A DNA stretch of 64,000 nucleotides from Actinomycetota bacterium. GTDB lineage: Bacteria > Actinomycetota > Actinomycetes > Streptosporangiales > Streptosporangiaceae. Within the stretch, counting starts at the first letter, position 1. Every line of letters starts with the position of its first letter. Shown piece after piece: positions 38,875 to 46,805 of this stretch. The notes under the pieces were generated by a model, which saw only the letters and a list, made by a program, of their open reading frames with translations, made no database searches and had not been told where the DNA came from. A program made the translations under genes and the position numbers. The stretch covers positions 24,241 to 88,240 of the forward strand of contig DAHVAN010000318.1 of the NCBI GenBank assembly GCA_027314595.1, written 5' to 3'.

Positions 38875-38928
38875 ATGCCCGAGCAGGTACCAGGCCCGTG
38901 CGAGTTCAGCGTCGGGACATGCCAGTGA
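38875..38928 (+). CDS. 17-codon upstream ORF (MPEQVPGPCEFSVGTCQ) overlapping the next start codon
   Basis: AAGGAG-N4-ATG; stop TGA 38926-38928 overlaps the downstream ORF starting ATG 38919. Confidence 0.4.
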   Translation: MPEQVPGPCEFSVGTCQ

Positions 38929-39290
38929 CCGAGCTAGCGAGCACCATGACGCCATGCGAGCTCGCGACTCAGGCGGCCCGCGCGATCCGGGCGCTGAACG
39001 AGCTGACGCATGGCGGGGGCGAGCTCACCAGTCCCGGTGACGTCCGCGACATCGTCGCCAGCCTGGAACTGGTCGGCCGGGACCTGCCGCAGCTGTGCGA
39101 GCAGCTGGCCAGGTTCCTGGTGATCAAGCACGAGGACGGGCAGCTCGCGCACGGCTCGGGCATGGACCCGGACCCCTCGGTGACCGAGGTGATCGAGGCC
39201 CTGGCCGCGGCCGGCCAGGCGGCCGACATGATGGCCGCGGCCCTGAACGAGGCGCTCGGGGCGTCGGTCCCGCTGATTCCGTCCCGCTAG
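38919..39290 (+). CDS. Hypothetical helical protein, 123 aa
   Basis: MPVTELASTMTPCELATQAARAIRALNELTHGGGELTSPGDVRDIVASLELVGRDLPQLCEQLARFLV... Confidence 0.65.
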   Translation: MPVTELASTMTPCELATQAARAIRALNELTHGGGELTSPGDVRDIVASLELVGRDLPQLCEQLARFLVIKHEDGQLAHGSGMDPDPSVTEVIEALAAAGQAADMMAAALNEALGASVPLIPSR

Positions 39291-39342
39291 CCGCGAAACG
39301 CCGCGGTATCTGAGTCAGAGCCGGGAAGCGGGCAGGCTTCGG

Positions 39343-42300
39343 CTAGAAGAGCGTGACCTGGCGGGCCTTGTCGCGACGCGACGCGCGAGCGCCCGTGTCG
39401 GCCGAGCCCTCCGAGGCGCCGGGCTGACCGCCACGGCGGTCGAGCAGGGCCGGGTCGACCGAGGCGAGGAACGGGGACGGCGAGCACCTGGCGGTCGTGC
39501 CGCGGATCGTCCGCTCCGCCGCGGTCAGCAGCACCAGGCGGGTGGTCGCCCTGGTCATGCCGACGAACAGGAGCCTGCGCTCTTCGGCGTAATCGGCGAC
39601 GGCGCCCTGCCAGGGGCGCAGCGGGAGCAGGCCGTCGTCGCAGCCGACGATGAACACGACAGGGAACTCGAGCCCCTTCGAGGCGTGCAGCGTGAGCAGG
39701 CTGATCCGGTCGGCACGCGGGTCCCAGGTGTCGACCTCCGCGCCGACCGCGAGTTCGTCGAGGAACCGGTCCAGGTCGCAGGCGCAGCGGGCGGCGAGCG
39801 GCGCGAGCACGTCGGCGGCCGTCCTGATGGCGGCGCCGGCAGCCGTGGCGGCCGCCGCGGCCAGCCGCCGCGCGACAAGAACCGGGGCCGCGTCGAGCAC
39901 CGGGGCGCTCAGCGCCGCCAGGATCTCCGGGACGCCGGCCATGTCGGCGAGCCGCGCGTGCGAGCGCCGCTGGACCGGGAAGCCGCGCCTGGCCAGTGCC
40001 TCTTCGACCGCCGCCGCCTGCCCCGACGTGCGGTAGAGCACGGCGAAGTCGGCGAAGGACAGCTGGTGTTCGGCGCGGTCCCTGGCGTCTACGGCACGGC
40101 TGTCGAGGGCGTGGAACGAGGCACCGCCGAGCATCTTCTCGATCTCGGCGGCGACGGCCTCCGCCTCTTCCCGTTCGCCGGCGACGGCGCGCACCGTGAC
40201 CGGGCCGTCGGGGATGTCGGTCCGGGCCGGCACGAGCTCCCGTCCGGGGACCAGCGTGCCGGGCCTGATCACCTGCATGGCGGCGCGCACGATCGTCGGC
40301 GCCGACCGGTAGCTGCGCGCGAGCCGCGCCGTCCGCGCCGCCGGGTAGTCCTCGCGGAACCGCAGGAAGTAACCCACGTCGCCGCCACGGAACCCGTAGA
40401 TGGCCTGGTCGGGGTCGCCGATGGCGCACACCCGCGAACCGCCGGCGGTGAGCAGCCGCAGCAGCCGGTACTGCGCCTCGTCCACGTCCTGGTACTCATC
40501 CACGTACACGTCGGTCCACCGGGACTGGTACGAGGCCGCGAGCGCGGGGTCGCCGGCCAGCAGGGCGACCGGGAGCGTGAGCAGGTCGTCCACGTCCACC
40601 AGGCCGCGCTCGCGAAGCGCCGCGTCGTACCGCGCGGCGAGGGCCGCCTGGCCGTCATCCGCCGCCGGGACAGACGGCGAGCCTGCGGCAGTCGCCACGG
40701 CCCGTTTGGCGGAAGAAATACGGGACGCTAGCGCGGCGGGCCGCTCGCCAGCCGACATCTGCCGGAGTACGGCGAGCCGGGCTGGCTCGTCAGCGACCTT
40801 CAGGCCCGCGCCGAGGCCGAGCCGTTCGCGCTGCTCGCGCACGATGAGCAGGCCCAGGCCGTGGAACGTGGCGACCGTGAGCTGGCCGGCGGCGTCCGGG
40901 ATGAGGGCCGCGATTCGTTCCGTGAGCTCGTCGCGTGCCCGCCGGGTGAACGTGACCGCGAGGCAGCGCTCGGGCGGCAGGCCCGCGCCGACGCGGTGCG
41001 CGATGGCGTGGGTGAGCACCCGGGTCTTGCCTGCCCCTGGGCCGGCCACGATGAGCAGGGAGCCCTCGGCCGACACGATCGCCTGCTGCTCGGGGTCAAG
41101 CCCGGCCGGGGCCGGGGCCGGGGCCGGGGCCGGGGCCGGGGACGACAGCAGGGCCGGCGAAAGGGCCGGGGCCGGCGTAACGGCGGCAGCGCCCCGGCGC
41201 GCTCTGCGCGGCGCGGGCAGGTCGAACAGCGTCGCGCCCGCCAGTTCGGCCGCGTCGAACAGCCGGATCGTGCCGTACACGCCGTCGTAGCCGGCCTCCC
41301 GGCGCACCTCGCCGCGGCGCAGGCGGCCGATCGCCTCCGCGACGACCGACGGGGCGCGGGCCGCGAGGTCGTCGAGCGGAACCTCGCCCAGGATGGACAG
41401 TTCCGGCCCGAACCGCTCGACCAGGGCAGCGACCTGGGAGGCAACCGACTTGGACCGCGGGCCGACGCCGGCGATCTCGCCGACTATCTCCGGCAGTTGC
41501 ACGAACGAGCGGTACCCGGCGGCGCCGTCGGGCCGGTAGCCGGCCGGCCGGTCGGCGAGCGCCTCCACCCGGTGCTGCACGCCGATCGTCGGCGCCCTGC
41601 CGCACACCGGGCACTTCCCGCCGGCCGCGCGGGTCTGGTCAGGCGACGTCCGCACCCCGCAGGCGCGGTGCCCGTCGAGGTGGTACTTGCCTTCCTCGGG
41701 GAAGAACTCGACCGTCCCGCCGAACCCGTCGCCGGTCCGCAGCGCACGCTCGATCGCGAAATAGCTCAGGTCGGTGCCGAAGCCGGTGGCCTCGCGGCCC
41801 AGCATCGGCGGCGAGTGCGCGTCGGAGTTGCTGACCAGCCGGTACCCGTCCAGGCTTGCCACCCGCCAGTTCATCTCCGGGTCGCTCGACAGGCCGGTCT
41901 CGATGGCGAACACGTGCCCGGCGAGGTCGGCGTAGCAGTCGCCGACACGGTCGAAGCCGGACTGGGAGCCGAGCACCGCGAACCACGGCGTCCACGCGTG
42001 GGCCGGCACCAGGTAACAGCCGTCGCCACCGGAAAGCGTGACCTCGAGCAGGTCCCTGGAGTCAAGGCCGAGGATCGGCCGGCCGTCGGCGGCGAGGTTT
42101 CCTATCCGGCCCAGCCGTCGGGTGATCTCGTCCGCCGCGTCCAGCGAGGGCGCGTACAGCAGGTGGTGCACCTTCCTGGTCCTGCCGTCACGCTTGTAGA
42201 TCGTCGATATCTCGGACGAGAGCATGAACCGGGCCGGCGTCCGGCACGCGGCGGGCAGCCGGGACAGGACCGCCCGCTCCAGTTCCGGTCGCAGCCGGAA

Positions 42301-42489
42301 CAGGCCGGGCTCGGCGGGGACGAGGCTGGCCCGGAGCTCCTGCGCCCACGCCGGGTGGGTGAAGTCGCCGGTCCCGACCACGGCGATGCCCTTGCGCCCG
42401 GCCCACCAGGCCAGGTGCTCCAGGTCGCAGTCACGGCTGCAGGCGCGCGAGTATTTGGAGTGAATATGCAGGTCCGCGTAAAAACGCAC
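39343..42489 (-). CDS. EndoQ-like PHP endonuclease fused to UvrD/PcrA-type SF1 helicase
   Basis: N-term: DLHIHSKYSRACSRDCDLEHLAWWAGRKGIAVVGTGDFTHP; SSEISTIYKRDGRTRKVHHLLYAPS; LVPAHAWTPWFAVLGSQSGFD; FAIETGLSSDPEMNWR...LVSNSDAHSPPMLGRE; FFPEEGKYHLDGHRACGV...CPVCG. C-term: VAGPGAGKTRVLTHAIAHRV, YVDEYQDVDEAQYRLL, LLTLHASKGLEFPVVFIVG, RRLLFVGMTRA. Confidence 0.92.
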   Translation of the reverse strand: MRFYADLHIHSKYSRACSRDCDLEHLAWWAGRKGIAVVGTGDFTHPAWAQELRASLVPAEPGLFRLRPELERAVLSRLPAACRTPARFMLSSEISTIYKRDGRTRKVHHLLYAPSLDAADEITRRLGRIGNLAADGRPILGLDSRDLLEVTLSGGDGCYLVPAHAWTPWFAVLGSQSGFDRVGDCYADLAGHVFAIETGLSSDPEMNWRVASLDGYRLVSNSDAHSPPMLGREATGFGTDLSYFAIERALRTGDGFGGTVEFFPEEGKYHLDGHRACGVRTSPDQTRAAGGKCPVCGRAPTIGVQHRVEALADRPAGYRPDGAAGYRSFVQLPEIVGEIAGVGPRSKSVASQVAALVERFGPELSILGEVPLDDLAARAPSVVAEAIGRLRRGEVRREAGYDGVYGTIRLFDAAELAGATLFDLPAPRRARRGAAAVTPAPALSPALLSSPAPAPAPAPAPAGLDPEQQAIVSAEGSLLIVAGPGAGKTRVLTHAIAHRVGAGLPPERCLAVTFTRRARDELTERIAALIPDAAGQLTVATFHGLGLLIVREQRERLGLGAGLKVADEPARLAVLRQMSAGERPAALASRISSAKRAVATAAGSPSVPAADDGQAALAARYDAALRERGLVDVDDLLTLPVALLAGDPALAASYQSRWTDVYVDEYQDVDEAQYRLLRLLTAGGSRVCAIGDPDQAIYGFRGGDVGYFLRFREDYPAARTARLARSYRSAPTIVRAAMQVIRPGTLVPGRELVPARTDIPDGPVTVRAVAGEREEAEAVAAEIEKMLGGASFHALDSRAVDARDRAEHQLSFADFAVLYRTSGQAAAVEEALARRGFPVQRRSHARLADMAGVPEILAALSAPVLDAAPVLVARRLAAAAATAAGAAIRTAADVLAPLAARCACDLDRFLDELAVGAEVDTWDPRADRISLLTLHASKGLEFPVVFIVGCDDGLLPLRPWQGAVADYAEERRLLFVGMTRATTRLVLLTAAERTIRGTTARCSPSPFLASVDPALLDRRGGQPGASEGSADTGARASRRDKARQVTLF

Positions 42490-42524
42490 GCGTTCAATAA
42501 TCCCGAACGGGCGCGTGCTTCGCC

Positions 42525-42935
42525 CTAACCTTCAGGGAAAGCGCCCCACGTGTCGGGGACGAATTCCTTGCCCGTGACCGGATGCTTGTAGTGGAACGGC
42601 AGGGTGGTCGTCTCCGGCCACAGCCGCGGCGCGTTTTCGAGCAGCTCGTCGGGACCGTAGGGGTCGTCCGGGTACACCTGGCTGGCGTTCGGCACGTAGT
42701 CCGGCGGCGTGTGCGCCCAGCCCTGCTCCAGCGTCCCGTGCCAGAACGCCCGGTAGAACAGCTTCCTGATCTTCCAGACGCCATCGGTGTTCGTGTAGGT
42801 GTTCTCGTACACTCCGCCCTCGAACCACTGCCGGACGGGCGCCTGCTCCGACGCGGCGGACGGATTTCGCCTTCCATCCGCACCGGCGCGAACCGGCCCG
42901 CGAACCCAGGCTCGTCAGGGAAACGCACCGACATC
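42525..42935 (-). pseudogene. Scar: N-terminal remnant of a carotenoid-oxygenase-like gene next to C-terminal SnoaL-like fragment
   Basis: One frame: MSVRFPDEPGFAGRFAPVRMEGEI; a different frame: QWFEGGVYENTYTNTDGVWKIRKLFYRAFWHGTLEQGWAHTPPDYVP...PFHYKHPVTGKEFVPDTWGAFPEG. Confidence 0.5.
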
Positions 42936-43087
42936 GGGCCCATCCTTCCTCCGGGACGGGCTGAGCGTAACGCAGCCGTGACAAACGGAGAAGGTGCACC
43001 GACGCCGATTCGGCGCCGCTGGCATTGTGCCGCGGGACAAACCAGCCGTCGCGGCGGTGCCCAGGCGCCTGCCCCGCGGTCGCCTGC

Positions 43088-45535
43088 TCAGGTCGCCGGG
43101 AGGACCACCTCCACCTGCACCAGTGTCCCCTGCGGCGCGAGCGGCACCAGCGTGGCGTCGATCCGCTGCCCGTCCACGACGAGGTGGCCTCCGCCGGCCT
43201 CCCGCCGCACGCTGATCTCGTATACCGCGCCGCGGAACCGCCGGGTCGCGGTGTACCCGGGCCACGAGGCGGGCAGGACGGGCTCGACGCGAAGCCCGTT
43301 CAGTTCCGGCCGGATGCCGAGGATCCACTGGGTGATCGCGACGAAGTTCCACGCGGCGGTGCCGGTCAGCCAGGAGTTCTTCGCCTCACCGTGGGTCGGC
43401 GCGTCGCGCCCCGCGATCATCTGCGCGTAGACGTACGGCTCGCAGCGGTGCACCTCGCTGATCCGCTCGCGGGCCGAGGGGTTGATCCGCTTGTAGTAGT
43501 CGAAGGCGGCCTCGCCGTCCCCCAGCATCGCCGCGGCGATCATCAGCCACGGGTTCGTGTGGCAGAAAATGCTGGCGTTCTCCTTGTAGCCCGGCGGGTA
43601 GGACGAGATCTCGCCGAGTTCGATGCGGTAGGAGGTGAACGCCGGCTGCAGGAGCATGATGCCGTGCGGCGTGGCGAGCCGCTCGCGCACGCTCGCCAGC
43701 GTCCGGGCGGCGAGGCTGGCATGGCCGTTGGGTCCGTCGGATACCCCGATGCCGCCCATCACGCAGATGCCCTGCGGCTCGATGAAGATCTGCCCTTCGT
43801 CGTTGCGCGCGGATCCGACCGGATTCCCGAAGTGGTCGTAGGCGCGAAGGAACCACTCGCCGTCCCAGCCGTGCTCGGCGACTATGGCGGCCATCTTCTC
43901 GGCGTCGGCCCGGTAGGCGTCCGCGTCGTCACCCCGGCCGCACAGCTCGGCGATGGCCGCGAACTCCTTGGCGGCCAGCGTGAACAGCCCGGCGATGAAC
44001 ACCGACTCGGCGATGCCGCCGTCGATGTTCATCGTGGTCTGGAACGATTCCCCTGGCTCCTGCGAGAAGCAGTTCAGGTTCAGGCAGTCGTTCCAGTCGG
44101 CGCGGCCGATGAGCGGCAGGCCGTGCGGGCCGATCCTGTCGAGCGTGTACCTGACGGACCGCTCCAGGTGCCCGTACATCGAGGCCGACCCGGCATCGCT
44201 GAACGGAACGTTCTCGTCAAGGATGGAGATGTCGCCGGTTTCCTTGATGTACGCGGCGACGCCGAGCACCAGCCACAGCGGGTCGTCGTTGAAGCCGGAA
44301 CCGATCGCGTCGTTTCCCGTCTTGGTGAGCGGCTGGTACTGGTGATAGGCGCCGCCCGAGGCGAACTGGGTCGCCGCCAGGTCCAGGATGCGCCGCCTGG
44401 CACGCCCGGCCGCCAGCTGAACCGAGCCGAGCAGGTCCTGGCAGGAGTCGCGGAACCCCATGCCCCGTGAGATGCCGGTCTCGAACGACGAGACCGAACG
44501 GCTCATGTTGAACGTCACCAGGCACTGGTAGGCGTTCCAGATGTTCACCATGCGGTCGGTGTCGGGGTCGGGCGTCCGGACCTGCAGCGCCTCGAGTAGT
44601 TCGGACCAGACCGCCTTGACGTGCGCGAATCCCCCCCTGACGGTTTCAGGCCGCAGCCAGCGCTCGATGACAGGCCTTACCAGGGCCTTGTTGACGACTC
44701 CCGGCACCTCGAACTTGGCGTCCCGCGGGTTCTCCCAGTAGCCGAGGAGAAAGATCACCTCTCTGGTCTCACCGGGCTGCAGCGCTATCCGGACGTGATG
44801 CGTGCCGTAGGGCGACCAGCCGTGCGCGATCGAGTCGCTCGTCCGGCCGAGCTCGACGGCCAGGGGCCTGTCGAATCCCCGGTAGGGGCCGAGGAAGGCC
44901 TCGCGCTGCGTCTCGAACCCCGCGAGCGGTTCCGAGCACGCGAAGTAGGCGAAGTGGTCCCGCCGCTCCCGGTACTCGGACTTGTGGTAGATGACGCCGC
45001 CGTCGACCTCGACCTCGCCGGTGGAGTAGTTGCGCTGGAAGTTCGTCGCATCGTCCTGCGCGTCCCAGAGGGCGAACTCGACCGAGGAGAAGACGGAAAG
45101 CTCCGCGGCCGTGGCGCGCTCGTTGGTCAGCGTCAGCCGCCAGACCTCGAGTGTCTCGCGTTCGGGCACGAAGTAGAGGGTCCGGGCGCGGATGCCGCCC
45201 TTCACCGAGCTGATCATGGTGTACGAGAGGCCGTGCCGGCATTCGTAGCTGTCCAGGGCCGTTCTGGTCGGCTGCCACGACGGCGACCAGTACTCTCCGG
45301 TGCCGTCGTCGCGCAGGTACAGGTACCGGCCGCCGAAGTCTCCCGGCACGTTGTTGTACCGGTAGCGGGTGAGCCGGCGTAGCCGCGCGTCGCGATGCCA
45401 CGAGTAGCCACCCGCGGTGTTCGAGACAATGCCGAAGTAGGTGTCGTTGCCGAGGTAGTTGATCCACGGCACGGGCGTGTCCGGTCGGGTGATCACGTAT
45501 TCCCGGCGATCGTCGTCGAAGTGGCCGTAGCGCAT
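43088..45535 (-). CDS. Cellobiose phosphorylase (GH94)
   Basis: Full-length 815 aa: MRYGHFDDDRREYVITRPDTPVPWINYLGNDTYFGIVSNTAGGYSWHRDARLRRLTRYRYNNVP; GLPLIGRADWNDCLNLNCFSQEPGESFQTT; NSWLTGTAAWNFVAITQWILG. Confidence 0.93.
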   Translation of the reverse strand: MRYGHFDDDRREYVITRPDTPVPWINYLGNDTYFGIVSNTAGGYSWHRDARLRRLTRYRYNNVPGDFGGRYLYLRDDGTGEYWSPSWQPTRTALDSYECRHGLSYTMISSVKGGIRARTLYFVPERETLEVWRLTLTNERATAAELSVFSSVEFALWDAQDDATNFQRNYSTGEVEVDGGVIYHKSEYRERRDHFAYFACSEPLAGFETQREAFLGPYRGFDRPLAVELGRTSDSIAHGWSPYGTHHVRIALQPGETREVIFLLGYWENPRDAKFEVPGVVNKALVRPVIERWLRPETVRGGFAHVKAVWSELLEALQVRTPDPDTDRMVNIWNAYQCLVTFNMSRSVSSFETGISRGMGFRDSCQDLLGSVQLAAGRARRRILDLAATQFASGGAYHQYQPLTKTGNDAIGSGFNDDPLWLVLGVAAYIKETGDISILDENVPFSDAGSASMYGHLERSVRYTLDRIGPHGLPLIGRADWNDCLNLNCFSQEPGESFQTTMNIDGGIAESVFIAGLFTLAAKEFAAIAELCGRGDDADAYRADAEKMAAIVAEHGWDGEWFLRAYDHFGNPVGSARNDEGQIFIEPQGICVMGGIGVSDGPNGHASLAARTLASVRERLATPHGIMLLQPAFTSYRIELGEISSYPPGYKENASIFCHTNPWLMIAAAMLGDGEAAFDYYKRINPSARERISEVHRCEPYVYAQMIAGRDAPTHGEAKNSWLTGTAAWNFVAITQWILGIRPELNGLRVEPVLPASWPGYTATRRFRGAVYEISVRREAGGGHLVVDGQRIDATLVPLAPQGTLVQVEVVLPAT

Positions 45536-45545
45536 GCGGTTTACT

Positions 45546-45566
45546 TTACCGGTTTAGTACCGGTAA
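45546..45566. promoter_or_regulatory. 21-bp palindrome TTACCGGT-ttagt-ACCGGTAA upstream of cellobiose phosphorylase
   Basis: Perfect 8-bp arms, 10 bp before the start codon at 45535. Confidence 0.6.
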
Positions 45567-45610
45567 GACCATGGGCTGAAGGGTGCCGGCCGACTGCCCA
45601 TGGTAACCAC

Positions 45611-46705
45611 CTACCAGATCTCGTGCGCAACCTCCGCGACAAGCTCGAGCTTGCGCTCCTGCACGTCCTCGTTGATCAGGTTCGCACCGATGAGCACAGA
45701 AGAGAACCCGCATTGCGTGGACAGGCCGAGCCGGTCCTTGCCGACGTAGCGGGCCGCCTCGTTCACCCGGGCGGTCAGCCCCTCGCGAGACTCCAGCTCA
45801 GTCGCCTTGCTCGAGACCATGCCAAGCACCACGCCCTTGTCGTCAGGAAGCTTCGCGAGCGGCTCAAACGTGCCGGATCGCTCGTCCTCGTACTCCAGGA
45901 GGAAGACGTCGAAGTTGGTCAGCCGGTTGAAGAGCGCCTCGGCGGTGAGGTCGTAGCCGCCGGTGGCGATCCACTGGCTCAGGTAGTTCCCCTTGCACAG
46001 GTGCAGCCCGAAAGTTACACCGGGGACCTCGCCGACCGTGTTGAGGATGTCGGCGCCCTCGGTGAGGGTCCGCTGCGTCGGCATGCCCAGGTTCTCGCGA
46101 ATCTCCTGGTTTTCCGGGTCGACCAGGGTGCCGAAGTCCGGCGAGTCGATCTGGATGTAGGTGCAGCCGAGCTGGGCGAGCGCCTCGCACTCGGCGCGGA
46201 TGATCGCGGCCGCGTCGGCGAACATCTCGTAGGCGTCCTTGTAGGCCGCGGTGGACAGCGTCGGCGACCACATCGAGTAGAGGATGAGCGGGCTGGGCAG
46301 CGTGACCTTGACCGGCTTGGCCGCCCGCGCGCGGGAATAGGCGTACTCCTCGACGGTCAGCTTCCGCCGCTGGCGGATCTTGCCGGTCACGGTGGTCGGC
46401 GCGTGCCAGTCAAAGCCCGGGTTGGTGGCGTTGCGGAAGTGGACGGGCGCGCCCTCTTGCGCGGTGACCCCCTCCAGCTCGCCGATGATCTGGTCAAGGA
46501 AGGAGAACCGGCGGTATTCGCCGTCGGTGATGACGTCGAGCCCGACTCCTTCCTGCATGGCGATCGCCTGGTCGACGGCACGGTCCTCGATCCGCTTGAA
46601 CTCGCGCGCGCTGAGCTGCCCGGACGCGAACGCGTCGCGGGCCTGCGACAGGTACCTCGGGCGCAAGAGTGAGCCAATGACGTCAGAGTGATAGAACCGC
46701 TGCAT
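45611..46705 (-). CDS. Cobalamin-independent methionine synthase (MetE C-terminal-like) family protein
   Basis: SDVIGSLLRPRYLSQARDAFASG...TDGEYRRFSFLDQIIGELEGV...LGCTYIQIDSPDFGTLVDP...FGLHLCKGNYLSQWIATGGYD. Confidence 0.88.
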   Translation of the reverse strand: MQRFYHSDVIGSLLRPRYLSQARDAFASGQLSAREFKRIEDRAVDQAIAMQEGVGLDVITDGEYRRFSFLDQIIGELEGVTAQEGAPVHFRNATNPGFDWHAPTTVTGKIRQRRKLTVEEYAYSRARAAKPVKVTLPSPLILYSMWSPTLSTAAYKDAYEMFADAAAIIRAECEALAQLGCTYIQIDSPDFGTLVDPENQEIRENLGMPTQRTLTEGADILNTVGEVPGVTFGLHLCKGNYLSQWIATGGYDLTAEALFNRLTNFDVFLLEYEDERSGTFEPLAKLPDDKGVVLGMVSSKATELESREGLTARVNEAARYVGKDRLGLSTQCGFSSVLIGANLINEDVQERKLELVAEVAHEIW

Positions 46706-46805
46706 GGTCAGCCTCCTTGACAACGTCGTCTGATGACTACCACCCACCTGCATGCCACCAGCGAACGCGGGAGGTGGCACTTCCCATATTCTTCCCCGCA
46801 CGCGC

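Noticed and set aside
37148-39290. Defence island hypothesis for NERD + leader/hypothetical gene + EndoQ-UvrD
   Set aside because: No recognisable defence partner genes, no recombinase or tRNA boundary, and the genes are on different strands; not enough support.
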